Source of the DNA: Corallochytrium limacisporum
Lineage: Eukaryota > Opisthokonta
Length of the DNA: 64,000 bases
NCBI GenBank assembly: GCA_002811645.1
Contig: PDIP01000001.1
Location: 11,842-75,841 of the forward strand
Reading direction: 5' to 3'
Made by a program: the position numbers and the translations under genes. The notes under the pieces were generated by a model. The model did no database searches. It was not told where the DNA came from and saw only the letters and a program-made list of their open reading frames with translations. How positions within the stretch are numbered: the stretch's first letter is position 1; each line of letters begins with the position of its first letter. Below, piece by piece: positions 38,711 to 49,100 of the stretch.

Positions 38711-39370
38711 AGGAAAACAGTCGAGAACAATCAATGCTAGCGAGACCATGTGAATTCTACGCAACTCTGTGTCTATGTGTTTGGTGAGCCCACAGGCATG
38801 TTGCTGACAAACACGGGTATTGTAGTCTGTGGCAAAGGGCATCCTTGAACATCCTGATTTTGAAATCAGGAGAGGGCATTCGGGTCTTATGACTATGGTG
38901 ACTTTTCCCGTAGTGATGGTGCCAATGGAGGGTGACTGCTCATCATCAGCGCCATGTAGACATTACTGAGCACTCGCTCAGTGTATCCACGGTGACCGGA
39001 GCCTCCACGTAGAGTTTCTTGTATACCTTGTGGAGGCTGGACGATGTTCGCGTCGCGCCGAAACACCCATGGAATCGGAGAACTGTCTTAGGAGAAGACA
39101 GGTAGGGTGCAGTAGGGGGTGGGTCCCTTGTGACGAAAGCGAAACCCCACCCGATCCGTTTTCGCTTTGGGTCTGGGCGGCCTGAGCAAGTCTGTCAGTA
39201 CGGGAGGGGGGCATAGCGGGTAGTTGGGAGGTGGTGTAATCCCCCACGTGTCAAACGGTCTGGCGCCCCATTCCTTACAGCCGAGAGCTGTCAAGGCCCT
39301 TAATCGAGGAAACACAGAATGGCTGGACCGCAACTACAATGGTAAACGATGTAGATGAGATTCATCGACA

Positions 39371-41008
39371 ATGACATACAAAGCAGTCATCAATGAGCCT
39401 AGTGCGTACCTGCGCAATCGCATACAGGTGTGCATAGAACGGAGGCCACATTTCGTGGACACAGAGTATAGCGACGGCGGTGGCCATAAGCTCACAGAAG
39501 CTGACCTCCAGGGGAACGATGAGGACGCTGTCTGTGTACCAGAGGACGTGAAATTGCAATGGGAATTCCGTGAGGATCGGATTGACTTTGAACGTGTGTT
39601 CAAAGGTGATTTAGCGTGCAATTCCTATCACACTCGCAGAGGTTTGTGTCGTAAGGCCAATCTTGCCCATTTCATCAGCAAGCGCCTGATGAAGCGGCCT
39701 AGTGCACTGATCAAAGACAGTTGGCTGAAAACAGTAATCATTGACATTGAAGACCCTAGTGACGAGGGAGCACTCCCATGGGCTCTTGCTGATGCTCGGG
39801 ACGCGATCGATGAAGCGATTGAGGAAGCTGGAGTTGTGGTCAACGGGAGAGCGGAAACCATATCTCAAACTCCGATTGCATGGATCTTAAAACCAAGCAT
39901 GGGCGATCGTGGTGAAGGATTATGCCTGGTGCAGTCCCTAAGAGAGGTGAAGCAGACGATCAAGCGAAACCCGGAGACCAGACAGTGGGTGATGCAGCGG
40001 TACCTCTCGAAACCCTTGCTGTCCACCGATGGACGAAAATTCCACTTGCGAGTCTACGTCCTGGCCTGTGGCGACCTCCATGTTCACGTTTTCAATCGTA
40101 TCCTTGTCCTCCATGCCTCCGACAAGTACGAGGCCCCGAAGATTGGACAAGTGGTGGAACAACCTGTCACTGTCCCAGAACAAAAGGAAGGTTGCATGGG
40201 CAAAAGGAAGAAGAAACCACACAAGAAGCCTGCCAAGAGACCTCCGGCACCCCTGGAATACGATTCCCGCAAGCATTTCACGAACAGCTGCTATCAAACC
40301 CAACAACTGCGGGATGTCGAGGAACTGGAACCGCCTAGGGACGAAGTGGTTCGTCAGATACGCGCCCTGGAGGACCACATTGTACGGGAGTGGGGGGAGG
40401 CAGACACCCGCGACATGCTCAGAAGTGTATGGGAGTCATCTGGTGCGGTTAACGCTGAAGAGACAAGGAAGGCACTGGCCACAAACATCTTGGGCATTCC
40501 AGAATCGCAGACCGTTGATCCCTCCGGAGACGATGAGACCGCTGCAAAGCTCGAAGAGCAGCGGGATACTCTGAGGCAGGCAATAGTGACCTGCACCGGC
40601 GCCGGTTCAACTGAGAGGGCTATTGACACGATGCTAGAGGCCATCCGCCTACGCATCGGTCTCACTGTGCGTGAAGCCTTTCAAAGCTGCCGCGGTGACA
40701 TGGCTGGGTTCTTGGGCCTGCCAACATGTTTCGAGCTGTTTGGCCTGGACTTTTTACTGGACGATCAGCTGCGCGTCTTCCTTCTGGAGATCAACTCTGG
40801 GCCAGATGTGCAGAACACTGGCGACCGTTTGGGACCCATGGTCGATGAATTGATTGAGTACGGTCTGTTCCAACGGTGCATTGACGTTCTCCTGCCGGCA
40901 AAGACGAAGGGCCATGAACGATTGCCAGAGCCCGTTGGGGGCCCGACAGTTGGATCGCTTGGGCATTTTCTCACTGTTTACACAGGACAACCGCCGGAAT
41001 GGCGATGA
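39371..41008 (+). CDS. Tubulin-tyrosine ligase (TTL) domain protein
   Basis: A 545-residue ATP-grasp protein of the TTL/TTLL family; members add tyrosine, glutamate or glycine to tubulin tails. The N terminus (YKAVINEPSAYLRNRIQ) and the overall layout recall the fungal TTL-like proteins (Pby1 class). Visible ATP-grasp elements: WILKPSMGDRGEGL (about 176-189), RQWVMQRYLSKPLL (207-220), GRKFHLRVYVLA (224-235), the HFTNSCYQTQ segment (298-307), and the Mg-binding FGLDFLLDDQLRVFLLEIN near 457-475. A Lys/Pro-rich basic loop (279-290) and a roughly 120-residue helical segment separate motifs. Substrate is unknown. ATG 39371 is the first of the frame. Confidence 0.85.
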   Translation: MTYKAVINEPSAYLRNRIQVCIERRPHFVDTEYSDGGGHKLTEADLQGNDEDAVCVPEDVKLQWEFREDRIDFERVFKGDLACNSYHTRRGLCRKANLAHFISKRLMKRPSALIKDSWLKTVIIDIEDPSDEGALPWALADARDAIDEAIEEAGVVVNGRAETISQTPIAWILKPSMGDRGEGLCLVQSLREVKQTIKRNPETRQWVMQRYLSKPLLSTDGRKFHLRVYVLACGDLHVHVFNRILVLHASDKYEAPKIGQVVEQPVTVPEQKEGCMGKRKKKPHKKPAKRPPAPLEYDSRKHFTNSCYQTQQLRDVEELEPPRDEVVRQIRALEDHIVREWGEADTRDMLRSVWESSGAVNAEETRKALATNILGIPESQTVDPSGDDETAAKLEEQRDTLRQAIVTCTGAGSTERAIDTMLEAIRLRIGLTVREAFQSCRGDMAGFLGLPTCFELFGLDFLLDDQLRVFLLEINSGPDVQNTGDRLGPMVDELIEYGLFQRCIDVLLPAKTKGHERLPEPVGGPTVGSLGHFLTVYTGQPPEWR

Positions 41009-41149
41009 ACCAATAGAAAGCAAGTATATCATAATCGACTGGGCTAAATCAAACACTCTATTCAAACTTGAACGTATGATACACAAGCCAGGAGCCTCCG
41101 ACCGTTGACTCTTGGATTTCAAAACAATCTATTCCCTGCTTCTACCAAG

Positions 41150-41848
41150 TTACTTGTACGGAGGAGGAGGCCCTTGCTGCTGCTGAGGAGGCGGTGCTCC
41201 ATATGCTCCGGCAGGTGGCATCGAGTATCCGTCAGCACCGCTCTGTTGAGGAGGAGGCGGCATGGGCTGTCCGTAGCCCGGTGGAGGCTGTGCATAACCG
41301 TAGCCCGTAGCGGCCTGCCCAAATCCAGGAGCAGGCATCCCCCCGGGAGGCGGTCCGTAGCCCTGAGGTGGCTGCTGGCCATGGTTCCATGGAGGCGGCG
41401 CCTGGGGCTGCCCAGTTGGCCGTGAGCCTGCGGCCGCTGGTGTGCTGATCACCCGGAAAAATACAGCTGTAAACTCGGTTGCACCGCCGTTCTTGAACGA
41501 CATGTTGAGCCTCGCAATATCACCATTGATCCTAGGTTCCTGTGTCTGTCCGGGTGCTATCTTGCAGTCGGATACAAATTTGTTTGCACCGAATATTGGC
41601 TGTTCAATATCGTAGTCGCTTAAGTTCCGCAGGTATACCTCGAAGGAACTCATCCCGTGTTTTGGTTTCTCCGCCAGGAACACGAACCGCTGATTACTCA
41701 CCATGCAAGTGCCTGTTCCTTCCAGTTTTGAGTGCTTGTCGCTCTTTGACTGGATTGTGAAGTCAACACCGCCATGGTGGTACGCAAAATTTTCTCCCGG
41801 ATTTGGGATGACACCGCCAGGTACAATGCGTGCGGTGTTGATAGACAT
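41150..41848 (-). CDS. WBP2: WBP2-like GRAM-domain protein with PPxY motif
   Basis: A 232-residue protein like WW-domain-binding protein 2. Residues about 5-130 form the PH-GRAM domain, including MVSNQRFVFLAEKP and the family hallmark IEQPIFGANKF. The C-terminal half is a Pro/Gly/Gln/Tyr-rich low-complexity tail with PPGY-type repeats and a terminal PPPPYK, a canonical PPxY ligand for WW domains (Nedd4 ligases, YAP-like coactivators). Animal WBP2 acts as a cofactor of nuclear receptors and YAP. Length is close to human WBP2 (261). It converges with the TTL gene (141 bases). A GTGAGT on the minus strand near 41915-41920 could be the donor of a 5' UTR intron. Confidence 0.88.
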   Translation of the reverse strand: MSINTARIVPGGVIPNPGENFAYHHGGVDFTIQSKSDKHSKLEGTGTCMVSNQRFVFLAEKPKHGMSSFEVYLRNLSDYDIEQPIFGANKFVSDCKIAPGQTQEPRINGDIARLNMSFKNGGATEFTAVFFRVISTPAAAGSRPTGQPQAPPPWNHGQQPPQGYGPPPGGMPAPGFGQAATGYGYAQPPPGYGQPMPPPPQQSGADGYSMPPAGAYGAPPPQQQQGPPPPYK

Positions 41849-43054
41849 TTCTCACGCTCTTCTCAAGTCGCCTCACTATGATAAATGGAGCCACTAGTAT
41901 GGACCCAGTAGGTGACTCACTCCTTGATATAGCCACCGGTCCTGGTACGTCATCGCCTCATACGCCGTCACTAATTTGGCCTGTCCCCGCTGCCGGTGAT
42001 GAAATGAGAGCCTGAATTGATTTGGACGGGTCAGAGGGGAAAACACTTTTCCCAATACCTACGGCTGCTACGTACAAGGGAGGTGCAACGGGACGGGTTC
42101 GATAACGAAGACTTGAGTTTAGTTTTTTAACGCGATGTCAACGATCGTCCTGCGGCCCTCTCTTCCCAGCAAGAGTTCTCGCCAAGAGAGCGCCGCCTTA
42201 ACGATGCGCCCGCAAAGGACGAAAAGGAGGGGGAACTCCCGCCCCGCCCCGGGGGGAGGGGGGGAAATAAACCTCGTTGCCTGCATGGTTCCGTTTGGCG
42301 GTTAAACATATAACATTGTCAGCATCCACAACGACCAGACTCTGTTCCACACACAAACACACTCAAAAGAGTCCGCGGCAAAAAAAAAAAAACAGCCATT
42401 TCTGACCTGCCATTATCTACGACCCCAAATTAGGGTTGTGAAAGGCAGCATTTGAATGTTTTTCTCACTGCTGCGGGCTGAATCTGCGGCAGAGTGTGAG
42501 AGAATAGAGGGAGGTTTCCGGCGCGACCCGTGAACAGGGGGAGCAGCAAGCACCCAGTTTGTGCAGTACTTAATGTACTGGGAGAGAAAGGGACAGGGGG
42601 CTGTCATAGGAGCGACTCAGGCAGAGAGTAAGGCGCAAGGGTGGTGCACTTGAGTTTTCAACCGCTGTGGCCTGTTCAATTATTCTCTCCGTACGAAGGG
42701 TTTGCACCGGCGAAAATCACTGTGACGCTGCTACCGCTTTTTCCTTGGGCCTGTAAGCGTGGGCAAATGGTCTGGTACATTGGTTCGAGGCCGGGCGTGA
42801 TGGTATTGGAAACCTTGCGGGAGAGTGTCGTGAACAATGCATATGATCTTGGATATATAGACGTAGAGCTATATAGGTCATTAGACCAGTCTGCAGTATT
42901 GGGAAAGCTATATAGCTGTGGAAGGAAGTTTACCAAGAAGTTTCCTACGAAGTGGTCAGAGTCCATGTAACTCGCAGAAGAACAATACAGAAGACACAGC
43001 CATTTATTTTTTTCGGGTGTCTTTGTAAATCATTTATTAAGGGTGAAAGGAAGA
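41849..43054. other. Divergent intergenic region between WBP2 and LARP4
   Basis: About 1.2 kb, with a GC-rich block at 42225-42270, an A13 run near 42380 and a TATA-like ATATAAC near 42308. The frame at 42641-42967 starts only at GTG and has no recognisable product. Confidence 0.5.
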
Positions 43055-45313
43055 ATGCCTTCTATGGCGGAAGAAAATATTCCGCACAATAACATGGAAG
43101 GAATAGTTGAGAACGAAGCGGATGCCATTGCGGCGCAAAAGGCACACGTTGCAGCAGCAACAGCGGCACAGAGTGTCTCTATGGACGATCATACTGATGA
43201 TGATAGCAGTGAGGAGGAAGCAGAGATTGAGTTGGCCACGTTGGGCAGTCAACCTGTGAACCAACAGAAAGCACTGTCTCCAGAGCAGACAAAGGAAGCC
43301 TTGAAGCACCAAGTGGAACATTACCTAAGTCTTGCGAACTTGAGACATGATCACCACCTTGTGAGTCAGATGGATGCACAGCATTTCGTTCCAGTTAGTG
43401 TTTTAGCTGGTTTCCCGAAAGTGCAGGCACTGACTGAAGATCTGAACGAGTTAGTTGCAGTTTTGGATGCAAGCAATGCAGTAGTTTTGGATGATACAAA
43501 GACCAAGGTCCGTCCCGCAGAGAACTTAGTGAAGCGGAATACTCTCATTATTCGAGATATTCCAGAAGGTACTACAGGTGAAGACATTATGGAAGTGTTC
43601 AAGGTCAACGAGTGTCCAACTCCCATCGAGAATCACTCTGAAGTGGGCAACACATGGTTCATAAAGTTTGAGACCGAGGCAGAAACCACAAAGGCTTTCC
43701 AGCATATCACCAAGCAAAAGTTGAAGGGGCAGCCTATCAAGGCACGGATAAAGTCTGAAAATATTTTGCGGACAAGCAATGTGCCACAGACCGCCATTAT
43801 GTATCCTGATCAGTCCCCCGTGTATGGTGGAAATCCGTATGCTATGATGCCACCGCCTATAGTCGAGATGGGAGCACCCCAGCAACCCCAACAGCAAGGG
43901 TCAGGGAAAGGCAAGCGTGGCAAGAAGGGTAAGCAAGGACGAAACAACCAGCAACCGAACAGTAACAATGCCTATGATGAACAGATGCAGCAAATGTACG
44001 GTCCCTATGGCTCTTACTATGTACCGGTAGAATACTATCAGGGACAGGCTGGTGATTCATCGAAGGGACGGCATTCAATGGGTTCTCCTGCGCAGCCAGT
44101 ATACATGTACCCTCAGGGTTACACCAACAACGGAAGGCAATCGGACGGAGGTCTTAATGTACAATACCGGCGCGGTGGTGGTGGACGACGCGAGGGAAAC
44201 GAACAAAGGAGAAAGTCAGCACCTAATGCGAAGACCCAGAACCAGCGCAATGGTCACCCCCGGCAAAACAGCGAGGACCTTAGCAAACGCCTTGGACCGG
44301 GCAACTTCCCTCCATTGGCTGCACAACCAAACGATATGGGATACACCAAAGGGCAGTTTAGGAAGTACACAGCCGCAGATATCTTGAAAGTAAGTGAAGA
44401 GGTGGATGCGTCAAAGATGCCAGAGTCGCTTCAGGAGGCACTGAAGAATGAGCCAATTACAGAGGAAGCTGTAGCCCAGGAGGCTAAGAAACAAGCCGAT
44501 GGAGCAATCGTAGACAACAAGGACAACCACCATATCCTGAGGCAGCAGATGCAACAGCACTCACTCTCAAGTCTTGCATCGAATTCAGTGCGAGATTCTC
44601 TGCCTAAGCAGCTGACAATCGATGATGAGCTGGAAAAGCAACAGAAACTGCCACAAATGATGTCTACGCCCCAGAACACCGGCAATGAACACGATGAGCA
44701 TGACGATAGTATTCTGAATGAGCCCCACAGCAAAGACGTGGCCAAGCGTAGCACGGCCCAGGATTCCTCGGGAGTCAATGGTAAGCCAGCAGACGGCAAT
44801 GGCGTAAGTTTAGAATCAGTTTCTGAAGGAACTTCCACTCAGCGGGTACAGCCCTCGAGCACTCCGAAAACGGCATCTTCGGGTTCGCTGTCGGCTGGGA
44901 CCACACCGCGAGTTCCAAACACCTTCTCTTACGCTGCTGCTCTGCAGAAACCAGCGGCACAGCTCCCGAATAACCGTCGCAATAGCGCTGGAGATCTCGT
45001 GAGCGTGTCTAACAATGCCAAGGTGACTCCTCCACCTGAAAAATCAAATGCTCGGAACGGCAAGGGATCCAATCCTCGTCTGCAGCAGTGGGGAGAGAGC
45101 AAGAGCGAAGAGACCAGTAAAAGTGGCAGTAAAGGTCAGCAGCAGCGCAAGGATATCTCCAGCGACGGAGCGTCCGTGAATCGCTCTCCTGAATCAGGCA
45201 GTACCGCCACAGTGACCTCTCACGTTGTTCCTACTGAGACCGTGAAGCCTGCACCGGTCAAAAAGGGTGTGTGGTCCTCTATCGTAGCCGGATCTCCGAA
45301 AGATGCCGCATGA
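43055..45313 (+). CDS. LARP4: La-related protein, LARP4-like
   Basis: A 752-residue cytoplasmic RNA-binding protein. LARP4/4B bind poly(A) and PABP and stabilise or activate mRNAs. The open frame starts at GTG 43043, but the first ATG is 43055, with another at 43064. A La motif lies at about 84-160 (LKHQVEHYLSLANL, HDHHLVSQMDAQHFVPVSVL), followed by an RRM at about 162-240 (NTLIIRDIPEGTTGEDIMEV to GQPIKARIKS), the LARP4 tandem arrangement. After it comes a Gln/Gly/Tyr/Asn-rich region and an Arg/Gly-rich patch (YRRGGGGRREG). The C-terminal 350 residues are low-complexity and end in an acid-free segment with VWSSIVAGSPKD. The N terminus is acidic. Single exon. Confidence 0.85.
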   Translation: MPSMAEENIPHNNMEGIVENEADAIAAQKAHVAAATAAQSVSMDDHTDDDSSEEEAEIELATLGSQPVNQQKALSPEQTKEALKHQVEHYLSLANLRHDHHLVSQMDAQHFVPVSVLAGFPKVQALTEDLNELVAVLDASNAVVLDDTKTKVRPAENLVKRNTLIIRDIPEGTTGEDIMEVFKVNECPTPIENHSEVGNTWFIKFETEAETTKAFQHITKQKLKGQPIKARIKSENILRTSNVPQTAIMYPDQSPVYGGNPYAMMPPPIVEMGAPQQPQQQGSGKGKRGKKGKQGRNNQQPNSNNAYDEQMQQMYGPYGSYYVPVEYYQGQAGDSSKGRHSMGSPAQPVYMYPQGYTNNGRQSDGGLNVQYRRGGGGRREGNEQRRKSAPNAKTQNQRNGHPRQNSEDLSKRLGPGNFPPLAAQPNDMGYTKGQFRKYTAADILKVSEEVDASKMPESLQEALKNEPITEEAVAQEAKKQADGAIVDNKDNHHILRQQMQQHSLSSLASNSVRDSLPKQLTIDDELEKQQKLPQMMSTPQNTGNEHDEHDDSILNEPHSKDVAKRSTAQDSSGVNGKPADGNGVSLESVSEGTSTQRVQPSSTPKTASSGSLSAGTTPRVPNTFSYAAALQKPAAQLPNNRRNSAGDLVSVSNNAKVTPPPEKSNARNGKGSNPRLQQWGESKSEETSKSGSKGQQQRKDISSDGASVNRSPESGSTATVTSHVVPTETVKPAPVKKGVWSSIVAGSPKDAA

Positions 45314-45584
45314 TGCTCCATACATCCTACATTTTGCATGACCGCAAGCACAACTTTTGTTTCTTATTTCCATTATTTCCATGTCTTGTTTTCTTAAATG
45401 CATTCTCATCGATAGTTAAACCAAAAAATACAAATCTTGGCGGTCATGGCAAACAAACGACATGCACATAAATGTCTTTTCAAGTAGTCTATTCTATTTC
45501 AAATGGATCCACTGTGGATCTCAAGCATGTCTATTCAAATGCGGGAAGTTGATAATCATGTTAACTCATTAAATTGACGATAAG

Positions 45585-46040
45585 CTAGCAATCATATGGG
45601 GGATCAGGCTTCACCTCCTGTCCCTTCTTGGGGTTTGAGGGGTCCCACGCTTGTACTTTTGGCGTCGCAGTACTCCATGGCACGTATTCCTCAGGAGTGC
45701 CACTCAGATTCTCACGGAACTTGTTTACCCACTGGGGTCGAGGAGGAGGGACAGCGGTTGGGGGATCATCTGTCATATAATGCAGCCAACGGTGCCATTC
45801 TGCAGGGACCTGTGAGGCATCACAGTCGATCACATTCCCGATTTGCTTATAGTCTACATACCGGCTTTTGCCAATGGATTCATTCGGGTTCTCGTAGTAC
45901 TTGTTTCCCCACTGATCGGTTCCAATTAGCTTGTAGTCTACGCCGGGCACACGAAGCGCATCCCGATAAATTATTTGCCGCAAAGTCTCCCGTGGGCCCA
46001 GCTGTGCAGCCTTCCGAAACCAGGAAGTAAGGGCAGACAT
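45585..46040 (-). CDS. NDUFA12: NADH dehydrogenase (complex I) subunit NDUFA12 (B17.2)
   Basis: A 151-residue accessory subunit of mitochondrial complex I, located on the matrix arm. The frame opens at a TTG, but the first ATG is 46040. Family features: an N-terminal helix, then YKLIGTDQWGNKYYENPNES, SRYVDYK, and the hallmark VPAEWHRWLHYMTDDPPT, followed by a Pro-rich C terminus (HRWLHYMTDDPPTAVPP). Length equals human NDUFA12 (145). It indicates a functional respiratory chain with proton-pumping complex I. Convergent with LARP4. A TAACAG string upstream on the minus strand could be the 3' end of a 5' UTR intron. Confidence 0.93.
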   Translation of the reverse strand: MSALTSWFRKAAQLGPRETLRQIIYRDALRVPGVDYKLIGTDQWGNKYYENPNESIGKSRYVDYKQIGNVIDCDASQVPAEWHRWLHYMTDDPPTAVPPPRPQWVNKFRENLSGTPEEYVPWSTATPKVQAWDPSNPKKGQEVKPDPPYDC

Positions 46041-46532
46041 GATTGTAAACAAAAAGAACCCTGTCGGAAAAACAAACTGTTATGCTCGACAACCAGCACA
46101 AATTCCACTACTGTCAACTCTTAAATAACTAAGTACCTAAAATTCTTCCATCGTTACGAAGAGTCAACGCCGCTGAATTGAAGTTGGTGCCCCTAAAGAC
46201 TTCGTTGACAAAGAAAGCAATTTCACGGGCTCCGCTACCTGCGCCTCGAACCACAGAGTGGCCCTTTCTTTTACACGCACACTTACGCTTTCAGAGCAAA
46301 CACCCATACACAGGTGCGCCCCCACCCCCTGAAGAGGATGTCCACCTGATAGTGAATATATGGAGAAGGCACCTTTCTCCTCCCGGAAACGGATTCCTCT
46401 TCCGCCATAGTGAATGTATCCGTGTAAATAAACTAAAGCCCTGCCAGAACAACGCAGGTTCATATAATCAATAATACAAAATCAATTTTAGTATGGTCTG
46501 GGATTACCAGCCATTGCATACTATACATCTTC
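46041..46532. other. Intergenic upstream of NDUFA12
   Basis: About 490 bases containing the NDUFA12 promoter and the 3' end of CC2D1. Nothing else is recognised; open frames are short. Confidence 0.5.
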
Positions 46533-49100
46533 TTACATCTCCTCAGACTGGATGCTCTGAATCTCCGTCTCAACCAGTTTCATGTACTGCACACTTTGCA
46601 AAGCAGCCTTTCGGTTTCCGGCCTTCTTGTACTCTAAGGCTAGGGTCTTGAACTTGCCCATCTCGTCCTGCAAAGTCTCGAGATACTTTTCCGGTGTGAG
46701 CTGTCCGATCTGGACAGCAGTGACTAGCATGTTTGCACGGCCTTCGAGCAGCATCTTCCGCGTCTCCGCGTCATCGTTTGTCTCTCCTTTCTTCCTGGCC
46801 TCCACAATTAATTGGTCGCACTCTGCCATCTCACTCTCCATAATGGCGTTTGACATGAAGATGTCCGGGGGAAAGAATTCGAACTTGTCGTACTCCTCGG
46901 CATCCGCGTCGGCACCGGGCGCGGGTGATGCTACAGGTGAGGGTGAGGCAGGTGATGATGAACCAGTCGACTTCCGTTGCATTCCAGTCGTGGGTGAGGG
47001 GCTCCCTTTGCGGGCCACAGTGGGGGAAGCGGAGGGTGACTTCTGCGCTCCTGTGGCGGGGACTGGTGCCTTCAGTGACTGTTGCTCTAACAGTGCACTG
47101 AGATTCTCGGAGGAGATCCAGCTGTCTATGGTATCCCTGGCCACCGGCGGACCAATTGGCTGGTTAACACGGATCTTCACTTCGATCTTGCCATGGGAAA
47201 GTGGTCGACGACCGTCAGTGAGGGCCATGACTTCGTGTAGCACGGCATTGGTCTGCAGGCTACCTAGTTTCAATTCAATGGATCCCAACGCAAATTCCTT
47301 CTTGAACGGTCCCCATCCCTTATAGCTCAGAACTTGGAGGTTAATGCCTCTGCGATCCCTTTGCAGAAAGCGCTCCATTGCGCGATTGCGAGCAATTTTC
47401 AGCTTAGCATGATACTCATAGATAGGATTGACCGACAAGCCTACATTGGTCTTACCCACCTGCGGGTTCTCACTGTCAGGGAAAGGGAACTCCCAGCGGA
47501 TTAAGGTTTCGAGATCATCAGTTTCATAGCCTGAAGCTAATGGCAGATTTTGGCCCCTCATAATGCTCAATTCAAGTTCCGAAGGGTGTACGTCAGCGCA
47601 TACTTTGAATGTGGGCAGAGAAATCGACTGCGGTGAAAAGGTTGGAATTGAAATACCAGCTTCAGTACACTTGGAAAGGGCATCCAGTTGCCTGCCCATG
47701 CTCTGGTAGATAATCTTGAACTTGCTCATGGCGTCTTCATTCTTGGCAGCCCGATGGGCCGCGTACTGCTGCTTGGCCTTCTCCTGCTGCGCGTGCAGAA
47801 CTTTCTTCAATTTGGTCGGGTTGCTTCGTCCGATTCCACTACCAGTCCTCTGGCCACTGTTGCGGGGCGATGGCTGATTCTTTGATGAGGTCTGCGGTCT
47901 GCCATGGGCTGGAATCCCATAGGCACCGGCTGTGGAGCTCACAGCAGTTTTCAATGGTTTCGGTGGATCAGGGAGGGCATCCTCGGTGATCACTTTGCCC
48001 TGGCTGGCCTGCTTACGCATTGCTTCCAGTTTCTTGTACACTAAGAATGCCTCTCTTGCAGCGGCATTGTGGCCGCTCTGTTTGGCGGCTACTGCCTGGC
48101 ATTTGTACGCCTCTTCCAGCTCTGATATTTTCGCGACAGGGACGCTCCTCGGTTTCTCTACCCGCCCGCCCGCCGCCGTCGGTGCAGACTTCTTGCCATC
48201 CTTAGACTTCGGTGATGTTCCCGGGGTAACTCTGCCAGGGCCTGATAATCTTGCTTCTAATTGCTTGGCATGTAGAAGCGCCTTCTTTGCATCTTCTTTT
48301 CTCCCTTCTGACAAGAATTTCCGAGCTTGTTCACGACTTTCCTTCGCTTGCCGTTGCAGCTTTTGTCGTGTGGTCTCCTCTCCCGCTGGTACCTTCGCTC
48401 CTTCTTCGTCTTCTATGTCATCGCCGAAATCTTCAAGCACATTCTTTGCAGCTGTAATTTCTGTCCGTGGGGGTCGAGTTGGTGCCGCGGCACCTGCTGG
48501 CGCCGCAGGTGTCGGCCGCGGCTTGGGTTCCTCAACGGTTTCATCATCACTGATATCCCCTCCCAGGGCCTTCAAGGCTGCCTTCAATTCAGGATCATTC
48601 ATGTCGTCTTCAGTGAAATCAACCTCCTCCTCGTTGGCTTCTGGATTATCCAGTGCTCCCCTCAATTGATCTACCAAGGTGTCTACATCGACGTCTGGAC
48701 CGGAGCCAGAAGGGGCAGCGTCTGCAGCCGGCTTGGGTGGTGGGTCCGCGCGAGCCGGCCGCACTGGCGCAACCACTGTTGGATCCTTGGCAGGGCGAGG
48801 TGGTGGTGCAGGCCGAGCAGGTTTGGTCTGCTGCGGTTTTGTCTTTGGAGGAGCGGAAACCTCCTCATCGTCACTTAAGAGGTCTGCGAGTTCAGCCGCC
48901 AGAGCTGCGTCATCGACGTCTTCCATATCTTCCGGAAATTCGTCATGCGCATCATGTCCAGTCCCAATATCTGGGACATCTCTGAATAGCGCAGGGTCAA
49001 GTCCCAATGCAGCATAGTCCAATTCACCACTTGGTACTGGAGAATCTCCTCTACTCGAGCCCTGTCTGCTCTTTTCCTTACTAGAAGAGAACCAGGACAT
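46533..49100 (-). CDS. CC2D1: CC2D1/Lgd homologue (DM14 repeats and C2 domain)
   Basis: An 855-residue protein of the coiled-coil and C2 domain-containing 1 (Lethal giant discs) family, which binds ESCRT-III CHMP4 subunits and controls endosomal sorting. Several DM14 repeats occur: one at about 240-295 (QKLQRQAKESREQARKFLSE), a second at about 330-385, a third near 435-480, and a fourth after the C2 domain near the C terminus. The C2 domain spans about 515-670 (LELSIMRGQNLPLASGY through GKIEVKIRVNQPIG). Acidic stretches before each unit (EEEVDFTEDDMNDPELKAAL) match the CHMP4-binding regions. Linkers are Pro/Ala/Ser-rich. A GTGAGT about 100 bases upstream of the ATG suggests a 5' UTR intron. 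Confidence 0.88.
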   Translation of the reverse strand: MSWFSSSKEKSRQGSSRGDSPVPSGELDYAALGLDPALFRDVPDIGTGHDAHDEFPEDMEDVDDAALAAELADLLSDDEEVSAPPKTKPQQTKPARPAPPPRPAKDPTVVAPVRPARADPPPKPAADAAPSGSGPDVDVDTLVDQLRGALDNPEANEEEVDFTEDDMNDPELKAALKALGGDISDDETVEEPKPRPTPAAPAGAAAPTRPPRTEITAAKNVLEDFGDDIEDEEGAKVPAGEETTRQKLQRQAKESREQARKFLSEGRKEDAKKALLHAKQLEARLSGPGRVTPGTSPKSKDGKKSAPTAAGGRVEKPRSVPVAKISELEEAYKCQAVAAKQSGHNAAAREAFLVYKKLEAMRKQASQGKVITEDALPDPPKPLKTAVSSTAGAYGIPAHGRPQTSSKNQPSPRNSGQRTGSGIGRSNPTKLKKVLHAQQEKAKQQYAAHRAAKNEDAMSKFKIIYQSMGRQLDALSKCTEAGISIPTFSPQSISLPTFKVCADVHPSELELSIMRGQNLPLASGYETDDLETLIRWEFPFPDSENPQVGKTNVGLSVNPIYEYHAKLKIARNRAMERFLQRDRRGINLQVLSYKGWGPFKKEFALGSIELKLGSLQTNAVLHEVMALTDGRRPLSHGKIEVKIRVNQPIGPPVARDTIDSWISSENLSALLEQQSLKAPVPATGAQKSPSASPTVARKGSPSPTTGMQRKSTGSSSPASPSPVASPAPGADADAEEYDKFEFFPPDIFMSNAIMESEMAECDQLIVEARKKGETNDDAETRKMLLEGRANMLVTAVQIGQLTPEKYLETLQDEMGKFKTLALEYKKAGNRKAALQSVQYMKLVETEIQSIQSEEM

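Larger units (their letters stand above)
36574..39370. other. Gene-poor region upstream of ArsJ-like and TTL genes
   Basis: About 2.8 kb between divergent genes, with a 76-N gap. It contains an ATATAAAA element (36975-36982), an 11-base C run (37294-37304), a perfect 10-bp stem hairpin (38683-38710) and an 18-base palindrome (38853-38870). Open frames such as minus 38075-38842 follow GC-rich composition and are rejected. Confidence 0.5.

Noticed and set aside
38075-38842. 255-codon minus-strand open frame
   Set aside because: Low-complexity product crossing both hairpin and G/C tracts; no start context, domain or family resemblance.
38840-38900. tRNA-Ser-like anticodon arm (TTTTGAAA between CCTGA/TCAGG)
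   Set aside because: No D arm, acceptor stem or TPsiC B-box around it, and the loop has eight bases; it is only a palindrome.
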